From NCBI GenBank assembly GCA_002245135.1, contig NGBS01000602.1:1-64000 (forward strand): a stretch of DNA of 64,000 nucleotides, in the 5' to 3' direction. This document shows, one piece after another, positions 10,331 through 20,799 of this stretch (positions are counted from its first letter, which is position 1; each line of letters starts with the position of its first letter). A program made the position numbers and the translations under genes. Source of the stretch: Proteromonas lacertae. Taxonomy: Eukaryota; Sar; Bigyra; Opalinata; Proteromonadidae. The notes under the pieces are model-generated. The model was not told where the DNA came from. It worked only from the letters and a program-made list of their open reading frames with translations, and did no database searches.

Positions 10331-10677
10331 TTAAAGAAAATAAAACTCATTATTGAGATTCGAACGCGTTTTCATCATTTAAATAGCAACGGTTAAACCG
10401 TCACACTAAATAATTGCCAAAAATAAAGTATAAGTGACGATTCATTTTGTACAATGTCGATTGAAGAATAATTCTCAATCGTTGTGCCAAAAATAGAATA
10501 TGAAGAAATTTCTGAGAAAATTCAAATCAATTTTGACGAGGTTTGACTTGAACGGTCGGTTTGTGCATCAAACTTCAATTTAATTTGAAAAACAAGAAAT
10601 TGGCTTGCAAATTCATTTTGAAAATAATTATTTGGCTTGTCCGAAATGAAATTGAAGAACCGTTTCAGAATTATTGT

Positions 10678-10753
10678 GTTTCGTCATTTTTGAAAATGAT
10701 GAAACGGCATTTTAGGCAAATTTAAAAATTTGAATTTTTGAATTTTTAAATTT
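10678..10753. repeat. Two adjacent hairpins
   Basis: GTTTCGTCATTTT pairs with AAAATGATGAAAC (10678-10705, one mismatch, two-base loop). AAATTTAAAAATT at 10718 pairs perfectly with AATTTTTAAATTT at 10741 (10-base loop). Both are in non-coding DNA. Confidence 0.75.
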
Positions 10754-10964
10754 CGCGCGCTCTCTGTCTAAAATTTGAATTATTTAAAAAAACTAGGAGT
10801 TTTAATAATTTAGCGCGAGCTAGCTTAATTGGTTTTCGCGCCAAAAACTATTTTTTAGTTATAATGATTAGTTCAAAATAGAATTTAAATTTTATATAGG
10901 AATTCTATACTATTCATTCAAATCTATTTTGAAAAATACAATTAATCTTAAAATTATTGAAAAA

Positions 10965-11249
10965 ATGTCTTCACCCATTAATCCTAAAGAAGCAGTTGAT
11001 TTAACAACTGAAAACAATGAACCTTGTATAAATACACATTCAAATTATTTTTCAGAAGCGCATTTCATCATCGATTTAACCAATGACGATGATGAAGTGC
11101 CAAAGAAGCGCAGTTACGCTGTCATGACAACCAACGGTCGCACAAAACGTTACAAAACAAGAACGGTTACAAAAATGCGAACAATTGATGAACAAGATTT
11201 ACCTGAAGAAGAAGGACCCATCAGTAGATTAATTAATTCAACTCATTAA
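10965..11249 (+). CDS. Small protein with SUMO-interaction-like motifs
   Basis: 94 residues from the first ATG at 10965 (MSSPINPKEAVDLTTE). Two segments resemble SUMO-interacting motifs: AVDLTTENNE near the start, and FIIDLTNDDDE in the middle, where a hydrophobic core (IIDL) is followed by acidic residues. Basic clusters follow (KKRSYAVMT, KRYKTRT), then an acidic stretch. SUMO binding is inferred from the motif only. It is intron-free and lies just beyond the last clear gene of the virus-like element, so it may belong to it. Confidence 0.5.
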   Translation: MSSPINPKEAVDLTTENNEPCINTHSNYFSEAHFIIDLTNDDDEVPKKRSYAVMTTNGRTKRYKTRTVTKMRTIDEQDLPEEEGPISRLINSTH

Positions 11250-11694
11250 TTGTTTTTATGATTGAATTATGACTCTAAATGCTTTTTTTGATACTTTAAA
11301 AAAAAAACATAAAAAAAACTGTGCATGAGCACAGGCCCGTACTCGCCATACTTCAAATTTTAAAAAAGCTTGATTCACAAACCGCCAGTTTAAAAATTCA
11401 AAAAATGAAACGGCTATTTTTATTTTAGCCTCGGGTCCAGCGTCAAGCCTCGTGGTCTAGCGTCAAGCCATTTTGGGTCTGTAGCCCTTAATATATATTA
11501 TTATTGTCTTCATCACACCTCCTACATTAGAATTAAATCACATTTTAAGTTTTGGGTTATTCAAAATTTTGATAAAAATCAAATTTCGTTATTTTTGTTA
11601 TATATTTACATAAAGATGATAATAAAAGTGAATAAAGCAATAAGAGAAGAGGGGTATATTTTGTGTTTATTTTTATGATAGATTATGTCGAAAA
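11250..11694. other. Intergenic stretch
   Basis: No gene seen. It contains two near-identical segments GCGTCAAGCC (about 11440-11470), a copy of AAACGGCTATTTTTAT like one in the 10.2-kb flank, and a low-complexity AT stretch leading into the BTB remnant. The shared AAACGGCTATTTT words suggest it could still belong to the flank of the virus-like element. Confidence 0.4.
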
Positions 11695-14359
11695 TTGGTT
11701 GAAAGTGGTTTTGGTGATATAGAAGTGAAGATTAGAGATAATCGAATAATGTCAATCAAATCAATTTTAGTGAATGGAAATGAGACTGTAAAGAAACTGT
11801 TGTTAGATCGTGAGTTTGTTGGAGTTTTGGAGTTATATGAAGAAATCGAAGAAATTGGCTATTATGAGATGGAGAAATACTACAGTGGTGGTGAACTGAT
11901 AATGTGTAAAGAGAGTGTATGTGAAGTGTTGATGTTTTGTTTATGTTATTGTGAAAAAGAGATAATAAATGATTGTTATGAATTTGTGAATAATAATATA
12001 GATGATGAAGTATTAATGAAATTAATTCATATGTGTAATGTATTTGGTGGATGTTTGAGAGAGATAGAAGAATTGAAAAATATGGAAATAGAAAAGCGAG
12101 GATATAAATATTTATATAAGAATGAATATTTGTTGAGATTAGAAATGAATAATTTGATTGAGATATTAAATATGAAAGATGTGATAATAGTGAATGAGTT
12201 ATGGTTATTAAATCGGTTATTAGAATGGTATAAATTCCAAAAGAATAAGAAAGATAATAAAGAGATACAAGATGATTTTAAACATTTGATAGAAGAAGAT
12301 ATCGATTGTGAAAAGATAAAAGAGAAAGAGATAGAAAAAGAGAATAAAGAAATGTTGAAAGAAATGAAAATAGAATTAAATAAAATGAATGTAAAAATCA
12401 TATAGAATTATATTGTATAAAAGATGAGAGAATTCAAAATGTAATAATAAACAATTACAATGAAGATAATGAAGAAGACTTTAATGAAGAAGAAAGAGGA
12501 ATATTGGATAAGATAGAAGAAGAAGAATTGAGTGATGAAATAATGTGTATATTAGAAATGAATAATATAAAAATGATCGAGATAGTATTGATGATAATGA
12601 AATATAAAAATGTAAAAATGGAAAGTATAAATACTAAAAATATATTTAAATAGAATATATCTCAAATACAGAAAAGAGAAATCTATTGGAAAGATTATGT
12701 ATGGAATACAATGAGAATAAAAGAAATCGAACAATGAAATGTTTATGTTTATTTGTTGATGATAAAAAGAATATTTCAATAATAGAAGAAGTATGTGGAA
12801 AAGAGATTCTTTTAGAATATTGAATGAAGATAATTATTTAAACTCCAAATCTAAAGAATTATTAATCCAATATATAAAAGAGAATAAACTGAGTTTCGAA
12901 GAAGAAGAAGAAATGATAAAAATAATGAAAGATAAAGAATTATTGAGTGAATTAAAAACAAAAGAAATCACCTCATTTTCATATCCTCAATCAGAATATT
13001 TATTTGGAATAAATGAAGAAATATCAATAATTCCTTTATGTGATGGAAATCGATGTGAATTTTCAGTCAATCCTTCATTGCCAGATGGAATGATGATAAA
13101 TAAAGAGAATGGAATAATTAATGGAAAAGTTGTCGCGCGCGATAAAGAAATTTGCGCGGTAAAGGAAGTAATAAGTTTCCATTAAAGTGAATATGTTAAT
13201 ACTTATTTGGAAGGCCGAGTAAATATAAATATAACATTATTTTGTCTACTAAATTACATATGTTGAAATTGTTATCAAGTTTTCAATAAGATTTATATCA
13301 TCTATTATTAATCTTTGTAATTATTTTTTTATTTAAATCGCTAGAATATATTAGCATATATGTCTTATTATCATATTGATATATATATAGCACCCTTTAA
13401 AAAAATATTAAAGAAAAAAGAAAATACGTTCAAGCCTTCTTCAAGCCAATATTTTATTTTTTATTTCAAACCATCGTAACATCGATTTTGTTTAATCTTT
13501 TCATCAAAGAACTGTTTATTTCAATTTCTTCCTGTGATATATGCAATAAAAATAATGTTAAATGATAGAAATAATTAAGATGGATATAAAGTGAATATTT
13601 ATGAATAATTGAACATAACTATTGTATATGACTGTTATAAGACAAAATGATTATATATTCATGCATAGCGTAATGACATTAACAATAATATTATATTAGA
13701 TCTAAATATAAACAATTACTTCCTTTATCGCGCAAATTTCTTTATCGCGCGCGACAAAAGTTGATAAAAAAATCGAAAAGAGAGAATATGAAATAAGTTG
13801 TAAGAATATTGTAAATGAAAAGAAAATCAAAATATCATTAGAATTCAATGATTTTAAATTCACAGAATTAAACAAAAATAATGGAATAACAATCTCAAAT
13901 AATTGAAAATTAATTATTAATAAATTCTATGATCATCGTCATTGTTATTTGAATTTGAAAATGGAAAATGGAGTTTATCATATCAAATATAAATTTCATC
14001 AAAATGGAAGTTATTATGATAGTATGATGTTAGGATTATCAACTTATAATACATATTCTGGTGATGATATTGATGAACAATCAACAACATGTAATTATTA
14101 GGCATAAAATGGTAAAAGTCAAGATATTAATGATTATTGTCATATTGGAAGAGTTGTTAATAAAAATCCAAATTTCAATAATCATGGAGATGGTTCAATT
14201 TATGAAGTGATAGTTGATATGAATAAAAGAGAATTTTGGATAAGTCATAATGATTCATCTCCTGTTTTACTTGTTAAAGATTTACCTTCTCCATTATATC
14301 CATATGCGTCAATAATAGGAAATAATGCTTCAGTTATACTATTATCAGTTTCACACTAA
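11695..14359 (+). pseudogene. Broken BTB / Ig-like (PIG) / SPRY gene, copy 1
   Basis: Remains of a host gene similar to the one at 40914-43012. An N-terminal BTB/POZ-like part (11695-12405; VESGFGDIEVKI, then LELYEEIEEIGYYEMEKYYS) is followed by a BACK-like helical part full of stops and frame changes. A putative Ig domain (about 12980-13130, LPDGMMINKENGIINGK) is split by a 624-bp MITE at 13132. The domain resumes after it (13763 on), then a SPRY/B30.2-like domain (about 13920-14359, ending VILLSVSH) has in-frame stops near 13905 and 14100. No start codon is in frame at the beginning; an upstream exon may be lost. In intact relatives the BTB part would recruit a cullin 3 ligase and the SPRY part would bind a partner; this copy is not expected to make protein. 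Confidence 0.75.
13132..13755. mobile_element. MITE, 624 bp, with 41-bp inverted repeats
   Basis: Inverted repeats at 13132-13172 and 13715-13755, beginning GTCGCGCGCGATAAAG, match over 41 bp with one mismatch. The element is flanked by the 7-bp direct repeat AAAAGTT (13125-13131 and 13756-13762). Removing it makes the Ig-like domain of the surrounding pseudogene continuous, which confirms the insertion. It has no coding capacity. The GC-rich ends contrast with the AT-rich centre. The superfamily is not clear: 7 bp is unusual for hAT (8) or Mutator (9). Confidence 0.9.
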
Positions 14360-14381
14360 AATTAAAAAAATCATTATTTCT

Positions 14382-17300
14382 CAGGGTTGTATAAATAGGT
14401 AACCTATAGGTTATAGGTAAAACCTATAATTTATCTTTGACTGTCAGTCGGTCAAACCTCGAGCATTATTTTGTTAAAATCTATTTAAATAACTTATTGA
14501 GTTACATTTGTTTTATACAAACTACCATACTATATAAAATATTATTCCTGCTTCTTGTTTTACTTTAGTTACTATAGTTATGACTAAGATTGGTTGAAAT
14601 TGTATAAGTATCTATTCTGATACATTATATTAATCTACAAATTACTCAATAGTGATATTTAACATATTTATAAACAACTTGTTATTTGATGATTAAGTTA
14701 TGTTGATTACTATCTCTAAAAACAAATATTGATGTAATTATAATAATAAATCTCTATTTGTGGATACACTATAAAAATTTTCTAAGTGTATTTTTTGTCT
14801 TTTTTGTCTTTTTTCTCAATAACCATAAGGAATTAAAAAGTAAAATTTTACCATAACATGAATTATATGTTAGAATATATGATAGTGTAGTTAGTTTCTA
14901 AATTACCTAATTTAGGTATCTTATCTCTTTATTGCATATTTATATATATATAGTCATAGCTACTAACATAACATAAACAAAATCTTTTGATTTTCTTTCT
15001 AAGGTTATAAAAATTAAATACAGTTTGAAGTGTTTTAACCTTAATACAACGTATTCCTTATTTGGGAACTTAAAACCATTGATATTTTTTTGTTGGCATC
15101 GGACACTAATTTAAAGGGTTGTGGTATAGGCCATTTTTGGATTGAGAGAAATTAATTTTGATGAGTAAATTTGGCTTGTTAGGCGATATTATGTGCAGAT
15201 CGTAAAAAGTATTCATATATGGATCAGTTATCAAGTTATTTCCCCTCAATTCCCTGTAGATATGAAGATATTAGCTTTTTTTATATTTACTTGCTCCCAC
15301 CTTAGTAGCTGTATTACACTATTTAACAGCATATATAAACATCATAAATATAATAAAATAATTAAATAACTGTTCTAAACTATTACTGATTCTTAAATTT
15401 CTCTAAAAATTTCTATACAACCTATTGAATATATAAATTAATAATATATACTTTATATAAATGTCATTTCTAATGCAGAACCAGCATAAGGTAATCTATT
15501 TTATAGAATCATAATCATATACTTTAGTAATGATAGAACTTTATTAAATATCTTCATATTTCATGAATTTAGTGATACAAAAATAGTATTCACTATAATT
15601 TTTATAAATTATATTAAATATTATACTTATAAATGTGAATTGATAGCTCTTTAACCTTGATAGGTAGATATACTATATTTCCTGTTTTCTTTATAGTTAT
15701 AATACTGATCATAATCTTTAATATTTTTCATTCCTCTAACACTATGTCTTACTTTCTTCCCACCTATTTTCCTTACATAACTATTACATGATCGGCAGTA
15801 ATACTTGGAAGATACAAAGTTATGATAATTCATTAACTTTATCACTCCAGGCATATCTCCAATAAACGAAATACAATACACATTATAAAACTCACTATCA
15901 ATCTTAATTCCATCTAAAAATAAGTCATTGAGTTCTTTGCATATTTTGTATGAAAACACATAAACAACATTATTATTTGTACTAAATATACTCTTTTCTA
16001 CTCCATCAAGGCTTATTACTATATTTTGTCTATTCTGTTTATGTTTATAGAGTTATTACATTTTTCAATTGATGAACTAATTATTGGAATTTCTTTTATA
16101 TTTGTCAATAAATAAACTAGACTTTCTTTAATGCTAAGATAATTATCCTTATCTGGATTTGGCAAAATATTATCTTTAATTACTTTACTCTTTAATGATT
16201 TGAAAGTTCTGCAGCTTATAAGATGAATACTAGATAATTCTTTTAATAGAATTGATGAATTGACATTAGAAATATAATTCTTTATAAAGAATTTGTATAA
16301 ATATGACATTAATCTATACTCGTTATTACTTGCATTTTCATCATCATCTTCCACTTCACTATCTTCATTATCTTAGTAAAATACTAATCAAAAAATCAAT
16401 TAAATAAATTCAATTAAGTTTGTTATTACATTGACAATGTAAAGAATATATTTTACCGATTTATTTTTTTCAATTTACTCAATTAGTTCAATCTATTCAC
16501 TCGTTTTTTTGTATAAATTAAACTATGTAAAGTAGATATAACATATAAATAGATGTAATATAGGTGTTTATTCAGTATTTGAACATATTTATTATAATAC
16601 ACATACACAGTATATATAACAGATTCAATATATTGTATTGGCTTAGACCAATTAATATTATAAGTTTAATAAAATTATTTACCACTTCTCAAAATCCATT
16701 CTAAGTTATATGAAGGTTAAGCGATAAAAATATTACCATGCCTTTAATTTTGTTTGTTGTTTAGAAATATATATATAAAATAGTAAAAATTTAAGAACTT
16801 GAGAAATTTGTTCATATTTTTTTAGACTGCAAGTGCAGCTTTTATTTTATGGTATAATTTAACTTAGTATGTACTGTACTTTAAGTTTATATAGTTAGTA
16901 TTTATATTTCACTTCATTAAAAAAACATCAAAAAATAGAATTCTTTGTTTTATAGCTATATATAAAGCAGAATATGAGATCACTATATATACAAAAAATC
17001 TTATCTTAATTTAATCTCTAACATAATGAAAAAAACAAAAGAAAAAGGTATAAAAGTCAAATATTGACAAACCAGATCTGAGCCAAGTATTGTAATCCTA
17101 TTTGCAAAATGAAATTCAATGTGAATTATTTTTTATAGTGTATTAATGATTTGTCTTCAATAAGTCTCTTACTTTCTCAGTTTCTGAAAATAAATAATCA
17201 TTATAAACCTCTCTTCGAGAGTTATACTATATCCTAGTTTGAAGCAAAACATTCTAAATACTGGTGAGTCTAATATTGTGGTACTGACTGAACTGAAGGT

Positions 17301-17638
17301 TATGAATTTAAATAGATCTTTGTTGACAGAATCTGAATTGACTTTGGCTTTTACCATATGTAATAATCTGAATATTTTATTTTAATCACGTTTTTCCAAA
17401 ACATTTTGGAGTAGTTAAAATTTTTATGAAACATTCTATAATTGAATAAATCCACAGCTTCTTTCGATGCGATAGGGGGTAATGTGATAGTAATATATTT
17501 GAAAGATGATGTATAAAACATTGATGTTCAATAGGCGGTCAACTAATAGTTAGTGTAAGGAAGGTAAAGGTCAAGCTAAAGATATAGGTTTTGACCTATA
17601 GTTAAACCTATTTTTTTTGACCGAAAAATACAACACTG
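14382..17638. mobile_element. DNA transposon, 3.26 kb, CAGKGTTGTAT ends
   Basis: The left end CAGGGTTGTAT at 14382 and the inverted right end ATACAACACTG ending at 17638 form imperfect terminal inverted repeats. Both ends continue inwards with TAGGT/ACCTATA words and TCTTT, over about 70 bp. Inside are remains of a transposase on the minus strand (15651-16354) and otherwise AT-rich, stop-filled DNA. A target duplication is not obvious. The ends recall hAT or related cut-and-paste elements, while the protein looks Tnp2-like, so the superfamily is uncertain. It starts 23 bases after the end of the broken BTB/SPRY gene. Confidence 0.6.
15651..16354 (-). pseudogene. Tnp2-like transposase remnant
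   Basis: Two fragments on the minus strand. The upstream one (16354-16019) is a charged helical part (EDDDENASNNEYRLMSYLYK). The downstream one (15959-15651) has ISFIGDMPGVIKLMNYHNF followed by YYCRSCN. The pattern 'DMP...' then a Cys-x-x-Cys knuckle is characteristic of Tnp2 / Transposase_21-type transposases (CACTA and related). The catalytic region is not visible and the fragments are separated by stops, so the gene is dead. Confidence 0.5.
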
Positions 17639-17722
17639 ATTATAATGAATATATGATAAATTAAGTAATTGAATCAAAATAAAACAATTATTTAATAATT
17701 GAATCAAATTTATAGATTAATA

Positions 17723-18795
17723 TTAATCTTTCAGTATAACCAATAATAATACCGATAAAACAATTATTACCACTAATAACATCAATATATAATTGTATTT
17801 TCCATAAAAATTATTAGCCTGCAATAGTATCTTACACTCACGTAATTCTTCTTGGCTAGACGCAAATACTAATGCAGAATTTAAGTATTGATCCGCTTGG
17901 TAACGTTTTTTCTATTTCATTAATAACTATGTACAGCTATGTATATATACAAGATGGAAATAAATTTTACCAATATTTAAGCGACATTGATATCTTTCTT
18001 CGTTTGTAGAGGCAAATATTAAAGCAGTTTTAAAATAATCTATCGATTCTTCACATTGGCCCTATTTCATTAATAAATATATATAAATATATACTATATA
18101 GAATTTACAACTACCTATAATAAAGTTACATGAGTACTTATCTTCATTTGAAGAGGCATATTCTAAGGCATATTCATTGTATTCTATTGCTTTTTCACAT
18201 TTTCCCTATTTCATTAATAACTATGTAAGATATGTATATATACAAGTTTGTAATAAATTTTACCAATATTTAAGCGACATTTAAATCTTTCTTCGTTTGT
18301 AGAGGCTAATATTAAAGCAGTTTTAAAATAATCTATCGATTCTTCATATTGGCCCTATTTCATTAATAAATATAAATAAATATATACTAAATAGCATTTA
18401 CAACTACCTATATTTAAGTTACATGAGTACTTATCTTCATTTGAAGAGGCATATTCTAAGGCATTTTTATAGTATTCTATAGCCATAACATAATTCCCCT
18501 AAAACTATATCATTATATATATACTAATTCAAAATATCTGTTTGCTTCATCATATTCTTCATTGAAATTTACATATTTCATTTTTATTAATAGTTTATTC
18601 ATACATTCATAATCTTCAATAGATTCCAAAAAACTCAAAATTGAGTTAATTACATCTTTTAAAGAAATATGATTAACATATAAATCAACTAACTTATGTA
18701 AATCATCTATAAACACATCTTTGTTGTTTTTTAATTCTACACGGACTTCTTCAGAGTAGAGAGGTTCTTCTTGATTTTTTGATGGAAAGAATATC

Positions 18796-18830
<35 letters not shown>

Positions 18831-19716
18831 ACTTTAAAATAATCTTTCCAGTATAATCTGAACAAATTTGAATCCATATTACTTATTTCTTTTAAAGTAT
18901 TTTCTTTAATTCTTCCATCTCTTAAATAGAAATTTAAAATTAAGGAATAATAGTAATCAGGACAAGTATATTCTTCATTTGTTGAGCCATCTGTTAATGT
19001 GGAAGAAGATAAGGAATCACTCAATAAAATAAGTGGAGCAGGACTTGACATATTACTTATTCTTTCTTCAATTTCTTCCAACTTTATTCTTTTACTTACA
19101 TCTTTTTCTAACATTTTTAATATCAATTCTTCTATCTCAAATATTCTTTTTCCACTTCTTTTAAATTCTATTTTTTTGTTTGACAGTATTTCATTCTCTA
19201 TTTCTGTTTCTTTAAATCCTTTATATGCCATTTGTAGTGTATATAATTCGTATAATATACATCCCAATGAGAATATATCACTGGCAGTTGAATAATGAGG
19301 AGGTACGTTTTGGAATAATTCTGGAGCCATGTAATTATAAGTACCTTTTAGAACATGCTCAGTTTCTTCATTTTCAATGGCCAAACCAAAATCACTTAAT
19401 ATCAATTCATAATGATTTCCTACTAAAACATTTTCAGGTTTAAGATCTCGATGAAGAATTCTTTTACTGTGAATATATTTCAATCCTCCTACCAAATCTT
19501 CTATATATCTTGCTATCAATCAATCCTGCTATCCTTTAGTATCAAAACATGACGATCTTTCAGTTCTCTTAAAATGTTAACTTCTTTTTCTATAACATCT
19601 ATTTTTCTATTCTTTATTTTTATATCCTTTCTTGCAAGTTCAATACCATTATATACAACTAAATGAACTCTACCGTATCTACCTTTTCCTATCATACCTA
19701 TCACTTTTTCATCCAT
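17723..19716 (-). CDS. Protein kinase - TPR - transmembrane protein, kinase domain damaged
   Basis: Reading 19716 to 17723. The N-lobe has GKGRYGRV (glycine loop) and LARKDIK (the ATP lysine). The C-lobe has ILHRDLKPEN, LSDFGLAI and YMAPELF, all catalytic motifs. However, the beta4-hinge-alphaD part is missing: the frame stops after HVLILKDSRID, and the C-lobe resumes in another frame at about 19519. A repeated GATAGCA at the junction suggests a deletion between short repeats. After the kinase comes a helical linker (about 18720-18513), then four or more TPR-like repeats, one per exon, and finally a hydrophobic segment (YILMLLVVIIVLSVLLLVIL) six residues... just before the stop, ending LKD. 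The design is a cytosolic kinase anchored by its C-terminus. With the hinge gone it is probably inactive or a recent pseudogene. Confidence 0.65.
17965..18515 (-). repeat. Tandem duplication of TPR exon pairs, 293-bp period
   Basis: The words TTTTACCAATATTTAAGCGA start at 17965 and again at 18258, and the following roughly 250 bases are nearly identical. Within each unit there are two exons of about 100 nt, each coding one TPR-like repeat (for example KAIEYNEYALEYASSNEDKY), separated by introns that begin with a GTT/ATGAAATAGGG-type boundary. Acceptor-side words CCCTATTTCATTAATAA recur at about 17910, 18060, 18205 and 18354, so the single exon-intron unit is about 147 bp. Confidence 0.8.
18797..18829. 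repeat. (TA)n microsatellite inside an intron
   Basis: About 16 TA units between the coding segments ending ...YWKDYFKV and beginning IFFPSKNQEE of the kinase-TPR gene. Similar TA runs fill introns at about 28803, 58220, 58715, 58905 and 62882. Confidence 0.8.
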
Positions 19717-19832
19717 TTTATAAGTTTTTTTGAACTTAATAAAATTATGTATGTAAATCTAACAAATTAGATTTCAAAAATGAAAAAGGCTTGAAAGAAT
19801 CAAACCTATATTATAAAAATTGAGTTTTCTCA

Positions 19833-20502
19833 ATGAAAGATAAAGCAAAAAAGATAAAAAAGTTAGAAATAGAAAATCCATATATAATTACATTGTATAT
19901 TCACCTGTTGTATTTATTAGACCTCAAATTCCTGAATCTGAGAGTGAAATCTATTTAGAGAAAATCAAACAGTATAATATTTGAAGTAAATGATTGATGA
20001 TATATAGTAATCTATTACCTATTTTATGTGAATATTTTGAAAGAAGAAAAAGAGTTAAAAAAGTGAAAGAGAATGAGAGTGATGATTTTATTCCATTGCC
20101 AATAAAGAAATCAAATAATGAGAAGATATGTGTGATAGGTATAAATGAATGTTTGAGATGTGTGGAGAATAAAAACCCTTTAATAGTAATAATAAATGCT
20201 CAACTTGAGTATATATATAATGAAACTGATATAATTTGAATAGACCATTGTATATGATAAATCATTTAGTGTTATTGTGTTGTTTAAAGAATATAAAAGT
20301 GTTATCAATTCCAAATTCAAGTTTTGAAGTTTCAAAGATATTGAAAATCCATCGATTTTCATCATTTTGTTTATTGGAAGAGTGTTTGAATAATGCAGAT
20401 GATAAATTTGTAGAATGTATTCGTTTGTTGTTAAAAGTTGGAAAGATTCCAAATAGTAAATGGATTCATGAGATAAAGAATAATATAAATACTAATAGTT
20501 GA
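19833..20502 (+). CDS. RNase P/MRP protein Rpp38/Pop3-like (L7Ae fold)
   Basis: Four exons joined by introns at 19895-19920 (26 nt), 19972-20007 (36 nt) and 20209-20243 (35 nt) give a continuous protein of 190 residues. The central part is an L7Ae/L30e-type RNA-binding domain: KICVIGINECLRCVENKNP, then PLIVIINA, then YMINHLVLLCCLKNIKVLSI and SSFEVSKIL. The pairing of 'VIGINE...', 'MINHL...CLKN' and a later Ser-rich loop matches Rpp38/Pop3 of RNase P and MRP better than ribosomal L7Ae/L30. It would bind a kink-turn in the RNase P RNA in the nucleolus. It is divergent from the kinase gene, with a 116-base shared spacer carrying TCAAACCTAT. Confidence 0.7.
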
Positions 20503-20608
20503 TGTGTTAATTTGTGTTTATATTGAATAAAATGAAAAAAATGAAAATAAAAAGAAAGAAAAAGAGATTGTGAAGATTAATATATGAAAAAGTTAATAAA
20601 ATTTATGT

Positions 20609-20681
20609 GGGGATGTAGCTCAGATGGTAGAGCGCTCGCTTAGCATGCGAGAGGTAAGGGGATCGATGCCCCTCATCTCCA
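20609..20681 (+). tRNA. tRNA-Ala (AGC)
   Basis: The 73-base sequence folds as a full cloverleaf: acceptor GGGGATG with CATCTCC (G-T pair allowed), D-arm GCTC/GAGC, anticodon arm CTCGC/GCGAG with loop TTAGCAT, so the anticodon AGC is at 20642-20644, and T-arm AGGGG/CCCCT with loop ATCGATG. The discriminator base is A; CCA is not encoded. There is no intron. The internal A box (TAGCTCAGATGG) and B box (GGATCGATGCC) are typical, and a T-rich run starting about 10 bases downstream would stop RNA polymerase III. Confidence 0.97.
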
Positions 20682-20799
20682 ATTTTCTTTTTATTTTTCT
20701 TTCTTTTTTTCTTTATCTATCTTTATTCTATACACATTTTTATTTTTAATAATCAAACAAACACACTTTTTAAAATACATAGAAAATATAATATTTAAT

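Larger units (their letters stand above)
10201..10928. other. Non-coding right flank of virus-like element: tandem repeat and hairpins
   Basis: No supported gene. The stretch holds three tandem copies of a 26-bp unit (10252-10330), a short palindrome ACGGTTAAACCGT near 10389, two hairpins (10678-10753), and several GCGC-containing spots that stand out from the AT background. This could be the terminal region of the element or a replication or control region; no matching inverted repeat is seen at the left because the window is cut there. Confidence 0.5.

Noticed and set aside
10340-10440. tRNA-like words on the minus strand (GCGTTCGAATCTC as B box, TAGTGTGACGG as A box)
   Set aside because: The T-stem and anticodon stem do not pair, so no cloverleaf forms; at most a decayed tRNA-derived sequence.
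12027-12401. Minus-strand open frame opposite the BTB remnant
   Set aside because: Phe/Ile/Ser-rich shadow of the Lys/Glu-rich sense strand.
17169-17357. Short minus-strand open frame in the transposon
   Set aside because: 62 residues with no recognisable motif; probably chance or decayed transposon sequence.
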